DNA of 64,000 bases. It comes from Avena insularis. Taxonomy: Eukaryota; Streptophyta; Magnoliopsida; Poales; Poaceae. Below, piece by piece: positions 1 through 10,482 of this stretch (position 1 is the first letter of the stretch; each line of letters opens with the position of its first letter). Under the pieces are notes generated by a model, which was given only the letters and a program-made list of their open reading frames with translations, had not been told where the DNA came from and did no database searches. The stretch spans positions 240,896,292 through 240,960,291 of the forward strand of contig CM042687.1 of the NCBI GenBank assembly GCA_023614405.1, given 5' to 3'. Position numbers and translations under genes: made by a program.

Positions 1-1681
1 AGTTTCTGCAAAAACAACCATTTTTACAGAGGCAAAACATTAAACACATTGCATAATCAGATAGGATTTTCTCTCCTGATTCCAATGATATAAATTTTGC
101 AAAATTTCAACGTGGAAATCAAAAGTTATGAATTTTACAAGTTTGGTTAACTAATAGATCAAATTTATGTTTTAAATTTAAACGCAGGCCACGCGGTGCT
201 CTCTGATTCATCGGTACCGCTTCGCGCGGATCGACCAGTGTAGACCGCACGATCTAAATGAAATCACACGGCCAGATCTGTCTCATACCCCTTCGTTAAG
301 TGATTCTATCAGATGCGTTGGATCTAGATCTAACGGCTCTGGACCAAGCGACCAAAGTCTGGCGGCGCTAGCGACGGTGGCGCGGTGGCGGCGCTCTGTT
401 AGCGACGCTCCAGAGGATACATGAGGGGCTGAGGTGTGTGGCATGGGTTACCAGACTCGCAAGGTTACGAGGAAGCTCAACGTGGTCTTTGCTTGGACAG
501 GGGCGCACTGGCACGGCCGGAAATCCTCGTCGGAGTTTGCTTTCGCGTTGGGTGTTCACTGCCGGAGACGGAGGCGATGTTCTACGGTGCAATAAGATGA
601 ACGAAAGGCATTAGGATATGCACCGAGGCGAGGCGAACACAGTTGTATGAACTAGGGGTCAAGGGGCTGTCTGGTTTTACCATGATTATTCGTCGGAGTC
701 GGGCGGCGCTTCAGTCGTTCATGGGGCTCGACGGAGATGACGACCTGGGGCGTTATAGAGCAAACCAAAGGTGTGAGAAGATGCGCACGGGCATGGCAAG
801 CAAGCTCGCAAGAATGAGAGGTGAAGGGGAGCACGTGGTTCACCGGAATAGGTCGCCGAAGTGCGTCGGGCAGCGGTGTTGCAGATCGAATTGCCGACAG
901 CCTGGTGGCGGAGTGGGGGTGCTGAGTGAGGGGAAAGACTCATGGTGCAGAGGGGTTTAAGTAGGCATGGGATCGGCAGGAAACGCCTGCAGAATCAATG
1001 GCAATTACGTCGCGTGATCAACACCAGCAACGGCAACGGTGACATGTTCTTCGCAGGATTTGGGGAAGACGACGGTGACGTGGACGGGGTCCAGTAGTCA
1101 GTGATGGGGGGTGGGTTCTGCGCGGGTGAGGAAAGACAGATAGAGGAATGGCCCGGGTGGGCTGTTTTGGCTGTTGGGCTAAAAAGCTGGCGCCCGGCCC
1201 AGTTCTATTTCTAATCCCTTTTCTTTTTCCAAATCGATTTTTGAGGAATCTTTTTCAAACTAATTCAAAAGCATTTGAATTCCAAAAACTTTCTGGATTT
1301 TTGTAAATTGTAACCTGAATACTTTTGAATATAAAACCATGCTGTCTCATTAGACTTGCTTGGTCCTTTTGAAAACTCAAAATAACAGTGCCTTAGCACA
1401 TGATTTGATAAAGATTTGAAAATGGTTTTAATACCAAATTTTGTTTGGAAAATTTTGTCCAAGGTTGGAATTCAACCTACTAATCCTATGAACTCACAAA
1501 AAAGGTTTCAAAACAAATTTTCCCTCACTAGAGAGTGGCATTGAATCAAAGCTTGCTCACATAAAATCATAGCACGCAAAGTTTCTGTTTCTTTCAAATG
1601 AATTTGAAATTGAACCCTAAATGAGTATGCATGTATGGATGATATGCAAAGCTTTGAAAACATGATTTTAGGGATGTTACA
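1..1681 (-). mobile_element. Partial LTR of a Ty3/gypsy-type element, cut by the window edge
   Basis: The block ends at 1671-1681 with GGGATGTTACA, so on the minus strand it begins TGTAACATCCC, the typical start of gypsy LTRs and the same start as the LTR ending at 52284. At 1682 the sequence changes abruptly into the Athila protease frame. About 180-1190 is GC-rich and 1200-1681 is AT-rich. Short open frames here (for example 643-960) have no recognisable domain. The other LTR end and one copy of the target duplication lie outside the window, so solo LTR and full element cannot be told apart. Confidence 0.55.
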
Positions 1682-1690
1682 ATGTGCCTC

Positions 1691-1930
1691 TTACCAATTA
1701 ATTAAGTTTCTTTCTAATTTATCTTGGGGAGTGCTAAAATGAATCGTGGCCAGCTCGGCAAATGTTTTCTCTTCCTTGATATCTTGTATTTCATATGGAC
1801 TCCTTTTTAGGTTGGTGAAGTGGAATGTCATTTCCTCCTCTCCAAACATCATGGAAATAGTCTCCTTCTTATTATCAATTCGAGCTTTTGTTATATAGAC
1901 AAAAGGCCTGCCTAAAAGAATAGGACACAA
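1691..1930 (-). pseudogene. Athila-type protease-region fragment
   Basis: The 79-residue frame contains PILLGRPFVYITKARIDNKK followed by an acidic, hydrophobic stretch. This is the conserved LGRPF segment downstream of the aspartic protease active site in Athila-type gag-pol proteins. The catalytic Asp part should lie at higher coordinates, but 1931-2490 is too eroded to show it. The frame closes just before the LTR junction at 1681. The same segment is visible in the second Athila element at 35805-36055, which supports the identification. Confidence 0.75.
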
Positions 1931-2490
1931 AGTATCTCAAGGAATATAAACAATATGAAAATCAAGAGGGTACATGAGTGGTCCAATAAAACATAGATAT
2001 TTCGAATAACACCTTCTGGTTTTATATTAGTTCTATTAAATAGTTTAATAGTAGTACGGTTCCACATCTGGATTGTTTAAATTGTACCGAAGTTCTTCAT
2101 AAAGTGAGGAAGGCATAATATTTATAGTAGGCACCGGCTCAAAATTCCGTATAAGGAAGTCTCTCCATAGTATATAGGAGTGATAGATTTAGAGGCTTTT
2201 TTACCTTGTATCCTACTTGTGATGAAGTCTTAAGTTTCAGAATCTAGCATAACTACTTCATTTTCCATGATTCTTGCTTCCATAAGATCTTTGAATATAA
2301 CAATATTTGCATTGGTAGCATCGGGGTTATTTTCTGGTTTCTTTGGTCTTCTCTTTATAAGTTCTTCCTTCCTGCACTTCTTCTTAATATTATCTTGAAT
2401 AGATTCAGAGGAAAATTATATCAATGATGCGTCCTCTCTTGCTCACTTCTTTTATTCGAGGGGTTTATGAGGTTCCCAACCTGAAGGTAC

Positions 2491-3247
2491 CTATAGATGC
2501 CCTGCATAATTCTCAATAATTTTATTTACCGAATAAGAATCAATACCGAGGGTTTTAATCATTGCACAAGTCCTTTCATCTACAAGGAAGTCGTTAACAC
2601 AAGCATATTTAGAAGAACTATCCATGTTGCTCTCCCTATTTTCATGGATTTCTGTTGTCTCCCTCATTTTCATTATTAATTTCGATGCTTCGTCATAAGT
2701 ATAAGATAGAAAACTACAATTAGAAGAGGTGTCTAGGCTTGTTCTATTTTCATTATTTATCCCTCCATAGAAAGTATGAGTGATAAACCAATCAGGTAGA
2801 CGGTAATGGGGGCAATTATCTAGATAGCTTTTATTCCTTAGATAGCCTTCATATAAACTCTCATTAGGATTATTTTTAAAACTAATAATAATACCTCTCA
2901 TCCAATGAGCTTTGCTTTATGAGTAATATTTTGACAGGAAATTGGTTGTCAAATCCGTCCACGTCCTTGGTGATTCTGCACAAAGCGATCTGTACCAGTT
3001 GCAAACATTAATAGAGAGAGTTTGTCTAAACAACTAGATTTTAACCTTATCAAGGTCACAATCATCAAATATAAAGGAACCAAAAACATCTTCAAATAAT
3101 TGTAAGTGTCCATAAGGACTCTCTTCATGGGTTCCTAAAAACTCTTCATGGGTCCATAAGTAACTCAAATAAAAAAGGATGGATCTCAATACCTTCGGTG
3201 TTTATGCTTCTATTGATAGTTATAAAAGCGACCATGGGCGAACCCAT
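2491..3247 (-). pseudogene. Athila-type gag, degenerate
   Basis: The probable start is the ATG at 3247, only about 10 bases inside the insertion boundary at 3256. Early residues include HPFLFELLMDP and a WYRSLCAESPRTWTDL block. The better frame (2901-2491) has the typical gag order: NESLYEGYLRNK, CPHYRLPDWFITHTFYGG, then a TYDEASKLI segment. This matches the capsid-like region of Athila gag (ESLYEAW, CPHHGLPDW, QTFYNGL). Several stops and frameshifts lie between 3247 and 2901, so no full-length product is possible. Confidence 0.8.
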
Positions 3248-3256
3248 ATTCATTAC

Positions 3257-4504
3257 TGACGAGCTTTAGACTCGTCAATGCGCATTGTTACAGACTTGGG
3301 TTTTGGAAAAGATGGGGATGCTGGAGATCGCGGAACGGTTAGCAAACAAGCAACACGGGGACATGAGGTTTAACCAGGTTCAGGCCCCCGAGGGAAAACC
3401 CTACTCCTGCTTGTCTTCTCTTGATTACGGTGGAACCAAAAGTTACAGGGGTGCGCAGATGCAATCTGGCGTGAGGTGTGTATGAGGTGAGTTGAGGAGG
3501 CCTCCTCTCCGTGCCCTCCTAGCCTTTATATAGATAGGCAGGTCCCGGGAGTAGGTCGAGTAGGTTACAAATTAGGGTTTGCCCCTTTGAAATTCTATGT
3601 ACTCTAGTCTTGTTCTCCAAGGATCCGAAGGCGTCATGGGCTTGGGCCGCCCGAAATCTCCGCGGGCCATGTATCTTGTCGTGGGCCTTCCTTGGGATGG
3701 ACTTGGTATGCCGATGTTGTGTACCTGTGGGGTATAACCATGTCAGTATCCCCCGAGTGCTTAGTCGAATCGCAGATTTGGCTGAGGACTCTTCAGTCTT
3801 TCGGGTGCAGTTTTAGGCCTGTTTATAAGAGAAAGAAATTTAGTTTGTAGGGTTTGTTGATGCGTGTGCCTGACTCACCCGACGAATCAGGGTCAGTTAA
3901 CTGTCATAGGACAAAACAACACGATCTTCTTCAGATTCGAGTCCCTGGACTCGAATCCGGAACAGATGCTGGCATAATTAGACTCTGGCCGTTGAGGTGT
4001 GTAGGTCTTATCCTTGCATCATAGACATAGCATCCAGATGTTTATTACCGCGGAGGTGTTTCGGGTGGCCAAGGAGAATTTACTCACTTAGAGTTTGCTT
4101 AGGCAAAGTTGCCAGAAAAAGTTTGTATTTTGATCCGAAGGATCATAGTCGAAAAATTCATAGGGTGTGCGGCCAGTGCTCCCTATGGGAGTAGCCCCCG
4201 AGTGTCTGTTCGAGTCGCAGACTCGAGCAGAGAATTTAGTTCAATTATGCTTGACCAATTCTCCCTATGGGAGTGGCCCTCGAGTCCTTAGTGGAGTCGA
4301 AGACTCGACGTGGGACTCGATGATAGTTCAGAGGTGTAGTCCCTTAATCATGTCTCAGGTGCGCGGCCAATGCTCCTGATAGGAGTAGCCCCAAGTAGTT
4401 GCTTGAATCGTAGATTCGAGTGAGTACACTATTTGTCAGCCGAAGATTTCTAGCCGTTTCTAGATTGGTTGTGATGATATCTGTGCTGACGATTGGTGAT
4501 CTCA
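3257..4504 (-). repeat. Left LTR-like terminal repeat, inverted
   Basis: The reverse complement of this 1248-bp block aligns with 6297-7717 from end to end. It starts (minus strand) TGAGATCACC at 4504 and ends CTCGTCA at 3257. It is shorter than the right copy mainly through a deletion of roughly 150 bases around 3990-4010, where the right copy has the stretch near 6840-6990. Its outermost 21 bases form a perfect small hairpin, TGACGAG (7-base loop) CTCGTCA. Short open frames at 3285-3485 and 4344-4553 recur in the right copy only because the DNA is repeated. Confidence 0.8.
3524..3532 (-). promoter_or_regulatory. TATA box of the left inverted LTR
   Basis: On the minus strand the sequence reads TATATAAAG, about 270 bases before the outer end. 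The right LTR has the same motif at 7442-7450 at the equivalent place. This supports LTR identity with a U3, R-U5 layout. Confidence 0.55.
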
Positions 4505-4885
4505 ACCATCTGCGGCGCCAGAGATGACGCGAAAGGACGAACGTGGGTCCCATTTCCTGACTTCAAGTTGACTAGTCATGTGCGGCGTGGCGAGAATTAC
4601 GGCGTCTCCTCGGTTTCTATGCGTAGTGGACGGTGTGCTGGCGACGGTTCGTTGATGTGCTAACATGTGTATGGTCAGATTTTGATTGCGTGTTAGAGAT
4701 TCTAGATCGACGCCTCTTGTTTATCGTCCTCGTCTTTTATAACCTTGGGGAAACAGTGATTCTATTTCACCCCTTACCATTTGCTTTCGCCATTGCCTCC
4801 ATTTTCACGATCACTTCCTCCCTTGCGTCCACTGGACGTTCACCGATCGTTTCCTTCTTCATTTCTCCGCACTCACCGCCACGCA
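4505..4885 (+). other. Internal leader between inverted LTR and ORF
   Basis: This stretch leads to the ATG at 4886. The bases next to the left LTR (4505-4525) include GCGGCGCCAG. This is only loosely like a tRNA-complementary primer site, and no convincing PBS is seen. It is C/T-rich before the ATG, like a plant 5' untranslated region. Confidence 0.4.
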
Positions 4886-6296
4886 ATGGGAAAATTGAGG
4901 AAGGGCGCTGCTGGAGTTTGATCGAGTGCCGCCGTCGACGGCAAGAAGGTTGCCGCTGCCCCTCTCATCACCGACGGCGGGTGGAGGCGCACGGAGGCGC
5001 GTGATGGTGACCTGCGCAAGTTGCGCGACACGGGGCTGATCCCGCAGAACAAGGAGGATGTCAAGCTTCCTGGTGATGAGGTAACTCCCCGTCCACCCGT
5101 AGGGTTTCGGGTGATGTTCGTCGCCTTTATTCTTCCTGGTCTTTTGCTCCCTGTCCATGATTTTCTCCATGGACTCCTTTTCTTTTACGGCATCCAACTT
5201 CATCATCTCTCTCCCAAATCGCTTCTTCATATCGCCTGCTTTATCACTGTCTGCGAGTGTTGGCTCAGTATCGAGCCACACTTTGGCCTCTTCCGGAAGC
5301 TATATTCCATGAAGTGGCAGTCTGGCACCAGCGGGGTCTACCCGCTCGGTGGCTGCATCATCTCCATCTGATCTTCCGTTCTTTTCTTTTCCTTTTCCAT
5401 GTGCGAGTCAGTCCAATACCGGCGAAAGAAGTGGATTTATATCCGCGACTCCGCGGTGGACGGACAAGATTTTGGCCTTGCTCCCTTCGACTCCTCCTAG
5501 GAAATCCTTTCGAAGAGATCCTAGAAGAACCACATCTTCGTGGGCGAGGTGGCGGAAGTGGAGGAGCTCTACCGTTGGGTGGAGGCGCTCTAGATGGTTG
5601 CTGAGAAGGAGGTCAATGGTGTGGATATCATACGCACCTTCCTCAAACGTCGGGTGCAGCCCATCCACACGAGGGTGCATCCGATGTTTATTTACACTAG
5701 CCGCAACGACCCGACGAGGGTTTCAGCCGAGGAGCTGTCCAGGGGCGACCTCGATAGAGCTCTTCGGTCGCTGCTGAAGTTCAAGGCCGACGAGGACCTC
5801 CCGAAGAAGTCCTTGACCGCCCCCTTTGGTGCTTCAAATCCAGTTCCTCGGGTGTAGAATTGTGTCATGCGCATTGCACCTTTTTTCGAGTGTTGTACTT
5901 ATGAATATTGTTACTAATCAGGATATTTGTCTTCGTTGTTGTGCAGGAGATAAAGGTAGCTAACACGATGCCTCCGCTTCTAGAGAAATTTCCGATTGCA
6001 CCGGATAACGAGGTTGTGGACTCTGAGTCGGAACTTCCACCAGCGCAATCTCCAACCAACGAGGCCACCGAAGTGAGCGAGGGGCAGACCTGAAAGTGCT
6101 CCCGGAGCGAGTCTTCGAATGCGTCGACTCCGCCGACTCCTCGGGGCCCTTCCTTCCTGGAGCGAAAAGGTTCTTCGGCTACACCCCTCCCTACTGTGCT
6201 GCTTCGGGCGATGGCACCGCAGCCACCGTCCAAGAAGAAGAAGAAAGAGAAGACGCCGCCTGTCTTCAACTTGTCATCTCCGATGCCATAGACGTT
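4886..6296 (+). pseudogene. Plant 'putative gypsy-type transposon' protein (Transposase_28-like), broken
   Basis: The start is the ATG at 4886 (MGKLRKGAAGV, followed by an in-frame TGA). Recognisable blocks are GDLRKLRDTGLIP, TPRPPVGFRVMFVAF, HDFLHGLLFFYGIQLHHLSP and HIACFITVCECWL. After a frameshift near 5370 comes VDIIRTFLKRRVQPIHTR and DPTRVSAEELSRGDL. This order matches the plant family annotated as putative gypsy-type transposon protein. A well-formed intron follows (GT at 5852, AG at 5945-5946), then an exon rich in Pro/Ser/Lys that runs into the right LTR at 6297. Family members are usually several hundred residues longer, so the 3' part is missing. At least three stops or frameshifts are present. 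Confidence 0.7.
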
Positions 6297-7717
6297 TGAG
6301 ATCACCGATCGTCAGCACTGACATTGTCACAACCAATCTAGCAACGGCTAGAAATCTTTGGCTAACAAATCAAGTACTCACTCGAATTTACAATTCAAGC
6401 AACTACTTGGGGGGCTACTCCTATCAGGAGTGTTGGCCGTGTAGCTGAGATATGATTAAGGTACTGCACCTCTAAACTATCTTCGAGTCCCATGTAGAGT
6501 CTTCGACTCCACTAAGGACTCGGGGGCCACTCCCATAGGGAGAATTGGTTAAGCATATGAAAAAATTGTGTCCTTCGGACCGGAACTAAATATAACTGAA
6601 TTAAGTATCTGCTCGAGTCTGCAACTCGAACAGACACTCGGGGGCTACTTCCATAGGGAGCGTTGACCGTGCACCCTATGAATTTTTTGACTATGATCCT
6701 TCGTATCAAAATACAAACTTTTTCTGGCAACCTTGCCCAAGCAAACGCTAAGTGAGAAAATATTCCTTGGCCACCCGAAACACCTCCGTGGTGATAAACA
6801 TTCGGATGCTGTGTCTACGACGCAAGGATAAGACCTACAAATATCATCTGATGGCCTGGTAATGCACCTGACTACGCTCTGTCGGTAAATTACCGTGTCA
6901 ACAGACACGATGAAAAATCCCGACCTACGCGTTGGTTACATCACTTGAAAATCACTGGGATTCGGCTCCTGTAAGACCTCAACGGCCTGAGTCGAATTAT
7001 GCCAGCATCTGTTCCGGATTCGAGTCTAGGGACTCGAGTCTGAAGAAGATCGTGTTGTTTTATCCTATGACAGTTAACTGAACCTGATTCGTCGGGTGAG
7101 TCAGGAACACACATCAACAATCCCTACGAACTAAATTGATTTTTCTTATAAACAGGCCTAAAACTGCACCCAAAAGACTGAAGAGTCCTCAGCCGAATCT
7201 GCGATTCGACTGAGCACTCGGGGGCTACTGACATGGTTATACCCCACGGGTACAGAACATCAGCATACCTAGTCTAGCCCAAGGAAGGCCCATGACAAGA
7301 TATGCGGCCCGCAGAGATTTCAGGTGGCCCAAACCCATGATGCCTTCGGATCCTTGGAGAACAAGACTAGAGTACATAGAATTTCAAAGGGGCAAACCCT
7401 AATCTATAACTGACTCGACCTACTCCCGGGACCTGCCTATCTATATAAAGGCTATGAGGGCACGACGAGGAGGCCTCCTGAACTCACCTCATACACACCT
7501 CACGCCAGATTGCATCCGCGCACCCCTGTAACTTTTGGTTCCGCCGTAATCAAGAGCAGACAAGCAGGAGTAGGGTTTTCCCTCTAGGGCCTGAACCTGG
7601 GTAAACCTCGTGTCCCCGTGTTGCTTGTTTGCTAACCGTTCCGCAATCTCCAGCATCCCCATCTTCTCCAAAACCCAAGTCCATAACAATGGGCATTGAC
7701 AAGTCGAAACCTCGTCA
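6297..7717 (+). repeat. Right LTR-like terminal repeat
   Basis: This 1421-bp block starts TGAGATCACC and ends CTCGTCA. It has a TATA box at 7442-7450 and about 270 bases of R-U5-like sequence after it. Its end region (TTTTGGTTCCGCC, then the run up to CTCGTCA) has the style of Triticeae gypsy LTR ends. The left copy is its reverse complement. The internal ORF has the same orientation as this LTR, so the left LTR is the one in the wrong orientation. Confidence 0.8.
7442..7450 (+). promoter_or_regulatory. TATA box of the right LTR
   Basis: The motif TATATAAAG is followed at a usual distance by a CA-rich possible start region (about 7475-7500). It mirrors the motif at 3524-3532. Confidence 0.55.
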
Positions 7718-7839
7718 ATTACTGCCTCAAGCTACATTAAATGTTGTATGTTGTACATTGTTATGGTCCTGCAACTCAAATTAAAAATTAGTACAATGAA
7801 AGTAAGTAACTAAAAGTAAAGTGACTTGTAGCGCTGAGC

Positions 7840-7857
7840 TCCCCGGCAACGGCGCCA
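7840..7857 (-). other. Primer-binding site of the first Athila element
   Basis: On the minus strand this reads TGGCGCCGTTGCCGGGGA, ten bases after the LTR end at 7868. The same motif type occurs in the second Athila element (49036-49053 and 48969-48988). It fixes the element's orientation as minus. Confidence 0.75.
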
Positions 7858-7867
7858 GAAAATAGCT

Positions 7868-9269
7868 TGATGACTGCAAGTGCACATATTGTTTGTAGCT
7901 AGTTTCGAAATAAAGATAACGATTCCACAGGGAGCAGTAAGAGAAAGACTAAAATGCTTTTAACTAAAACTAAACAAAGTATTTTAAGGAATAATTCTAA
8001 GATGCAAGAAAGTAGAATTGTTTTTGGGTTTTCGGTTGGTTGAAAAAGTAAAGTAAGGTGAAGAAAAACTTAATGCAGAAAGTAGTTATTGCGTGCGTAA
8101 GAAAGATTGAAACTGCAATAGGGGAAAGGCGTTCTCAAGGAGTGGTGGATACACCGCTAGCAATTTTGACTGATCGATCAAGATTAGTAAAACGAATATT
8201 CTCATGATATGCATATATGTGGGAGGAGCTCCATATATGGATGATTAGGCAGCAACCACTGCTCACACGATCCTTCATAACAACAACTAATAGATAAACG
8301 GCATCAATCATATTACCCCGCTATTAAGGGATCTCTCCCGTGGATTGGACATGGCTTAATGAGTTCTCCTTGATTCCCCAAGTTAGTACGTAAAGGATTA
8401 CAACGTCTTTATAGTCACAGTAAGGGCTACCATCCCTCCGTCTACCAGCAAGTAATCCCCTTCATCGAGTCCCCGTGAGAGGCAAATATTAAGGAGGTGC
8501 ACAACTCCCAACATCAAGATTAAGACAATTAACACATACATATAATGATGTATAACAGAATAATCTCTATCTCATCTCAATCATATACTAGGGTTTCACC
8601 ATCTCCCCCAAAACTAATGATCTACTCAGACATGGAGGCAATCAGCATCATGACAATGGTAATGGAAACGATTATGGATAAATAGTACTTGTATAAATCC
8701 AAAACTAGTGCAAGAATTACAACAAGATCTAGATGGGATGGATGGAGATGATGGTGGTGGTGGAGATGCAGCAATTGATGAAGATGGAGATCGATGCCTT
8801 GGCCTCCCTTATCTTCTTAGGGTGAAGATAGATCCCTAGGGAAAGTTCCCCCTCCACATCCCTTCTAGTGGTGAGGTTTTCGCAATGTTTGGGTGTTCTG
8901 TACGTCGTCTCTCCAAACCAGTTGCACGGGGTGAAACTATTTGAGGAGGCGGAGCCAGCGCCAACTATATGGCCACAACTATACGGCGAAGGGCCGTATA
9001 GTTGGTCGTCAACTCTACTGTGTCCTCTTCTCGCTTTGGGTTTTCTTCTGGTATTATTAATATCTCCAAAATAGGCGATTTACGTAGTTTTTGGATCCTT
9101 TTAGCTCCAGTACAACTGCTCCAAGAGTTGTTTCCATTGGATCCATCATCTAATCTGATCCTGGTGAAAATAAACATAAAAAGTGCACACGAACACCGTA
9201 AAATACCAAGATCCTACATCTACAATGCAAAATAATATTCTAAAACATGATGCAAATATGCACTCATCA
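7868..9269 (-). repeat. 5' LTR of the first Athila element
   Basis: The LTR is 1402 bp. On the minus strand it starts TGATGAGTGCATATTTGC at 9269 and ends AGTCATCA at 7868, with TGATGA...TCATCA ends. The PBS follows directly. The partner 3' LTR is outside the window, so LTR divergence cannot be judged. No gene is visible inside it. Confidence 0.75.
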
Positions 9270-9305
9270 AGCAGCAACTCATTGCAGGTGCCAAGATGGC
9301 GTTAG

Positions 9306-9479
9306 CAATTTTTGGCTGCACCGCCGGGATGTAGCCTTGGCGGAGATAGCAGCAGGCCACCTATTCCCCCAAATGGCATGGCGTGGAACATGCACCCGCA
9401 ATACCAGACAGTTGCCCGGCATGCCGAAGACATCGTTCGATTCTTATATGAGCGGACCAAGGTCTTTCTCCAGCATTAG
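9306..9479 (+). pseudogene. C-terminal fragment of an unidentified ORF
   Basis: An open frame of 57 codons begins after an in-frame TAG at 9303-9305 and ends at TAG 9477-9479. The last residues include HAEDIVRFLYERTKVFLQH, which look protein-like (amphipathic helix). A candidate splice acceptor lies at 9282-9288 (ATTGCAG). The following 9480-9620 is AT-rich and resembles a 3' untranslated region. It is cut on its left by the Athila insertion at 9269. I do not recognise the family. Confidence 0.3.
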
Positions 9480-10280
9480 TAGTGGTCATTTTTCTTGCAA
9501 GTGTTGTATAAAACAATGTAAAATTTGTGTAGTTTCGATTGGGCTGTTTGCTACCCTTGTAAAATTTGTATAATATATTGCATGCTATACTTTTATTGTG
9601 AATTTTCATGTCCTTTTTGTTAGCCTAATGCTCTGTCGATCTCTGCTCCTTGCCAGCCTGTTAGTTGGGTTGCAACTGGGCTGGAGTTTTCAAGGGTTCA
9701 ATGACATAGTCAGCTAGTCAGGTGAATGCAATAGTAAGGAGTCTACAAAGTCATCGAGTGAGGCGCAAACCAAGGTTTGGTGTATGCTACTCCGGACTCG
9801 GGGATTCAACTCGCAGGGTCTGACTTCCCATGCGAGTACAACACGGGGTCCAAGTTCCGTGTAATCGCTGGGTTTCGCAAACTTGGGCTGCCAATCACTC
9901 AGAAGGCCCATTTCGAGCCGAATTCGTCCCACCCCAGCCAAATACAAACTTTCCGTCAACTGCCCCGTGAAGGAGACGTTCGGGACCTCCATGTGACTAC
10001 TTTGTCCATCACGCGAGCGCCAAGTCGGCAACCACGTAGGCTGAACGATTAACTAGACCCCACGGAGCCTTGACAAAATTCACAAATTCCCTACTCCTTC
10101 GCATGAACCCTAGAGCCACCGGCTGCAAAATCAAGCCTCCACCCAGAATGATCCCTTTGGACATTTGCCTTCCGGTGCCAAATTGCAGCGCCCTCTCGCT
10201 GATCCCGAGCTCTAATGCCGCATGTTATGCCAACCGTTCTGAGGATTTAGCCCGCCTCCGCCGCTGACGGTGGCGCAAGG
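9480..10280. other. Unassigned stretch before the MULE gene start
   Basis: About 9480-9640 is AT-rich. 9700-10270 is GC-richer and looks like a promoter or 5' untranslated region leading to the ATG at 10281. The open frames here (9714-10031 minus, 9777-10052 plus, 10070-10267 plus) overlap on both strands and show no domain. The left end of the MULE may lie in this stretch, but I found no terminal repeat matching 19110-19358. Confidence 0.35.
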
Positions 10281-10324
10281 ATGGCAGATCATCGTACCCT
10301 GAAAGAAGTGTTGGATACATGCGG
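10281..10324 (+). pseudogene. Probable first coding exon of the MULE transposase
   Basis: ATG at 10281 begins MADHRTLKEVLDTCG and meets a good donor, G^GTGAGC, at 10325. Read through unspliced, the frame hits TGA at once, as expected for a real donor. The intron would run to the region near 12143 and now contains the solo LTR. The start resembles N-termini of grass MULE transposases, but I cannot check this further. Confidence 0.45.
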
Positions 10325-10482
10325 GTGAGCTACTCTTCTCTTTGATTTTCGCACTAACTATATATGCAATTTGTCTATTGACCTGAAAGAGATAGATCGA
10401 ACCTAGAAATTTTGCATTCTATATTTTTTTCATTCTATAATTTTTGCAACCTATAATTGTATTAATGGTGGAATTTGCTGGT

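Larger units (their letters stand above)
3257..7717 (+). mobile_element. Retroelement-like unit with LTRs in inverted orientation, TSD ATTAC
   Basis: The unit is 4461 bp, bounded by perfect 5-bp duplications ATTAC at 3252-3256 and 7718-7722. Its ends are TGACGAG and CTCGTCA, so it keeps the TG...CA ends and the 5-bp duplication of an LTR element. The two 1.2-1.4-kb terminal repeats are reverse complements of each other instead of direct repeats. Each carries a TATA box and the downstream layout of an LTR, with the U3-like ends facing inward and both U5-like ends outward. The 1792-bp middle (4505-6296) carries a plus-strand ORF of plant-retroelement type. It sits inside the Athila leader/gag region. 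A long-TIR DNA transposon is the alternative, but no superfamily I know combines these ends with a 5-bp TSD. Confidence 0.75.
1682..9269 (-). mobile_element. Athila-lineage Ty3/gypsy LTR retrotransposon remnant, 5' half
   Basis: Read on the minus strand the order is LTR (9269-7868), primer-binding site (7857-7840), short leader, gag (3247-2491), a degenerate gag-protease stretch (2490-1931) and a protease-region fragment (1930-1691). It then stops at a foreign LTR at 1681. Reverse transcriptase, integrase and the 3' LTR are not in the window. Between leader and gag start it is interrupted by the unit at 3257-7717, which carries a perfect ATTAC duplication. The gag and protease resemble Athila-type elements of grasses. 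The copy is dead, with many stops and frameshifts. Confidence 0.8.

Noticed and set aside
643..960. 105-codon plus-strand frame near the left edge
   Set aside because: It lies in a probable LTR, overlaps antisense frames and has no recognisable domain.
3285..7689. Two nearly identical 66-codon frames at 3285-3485 (plus) and 7489-7689 (minus), suggestive of a duplicated small gene
   Set aside because: They are the same stretch in the R-U5-like part of the two inverted LTRs, antisense to the LTR promoter direction.
3257..7717. Long-TIR DNA transposon (Mutator, CACTA, hAT or Harbinger) as the identity of the inverted-repeat unit
   Set aside because: The 5-bp duplication and the TG...CA ends fit none of these (9, 3, 8 and 3 bp expected), and the repeats have an LTR promoter layout. 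Kept only as an alternative.
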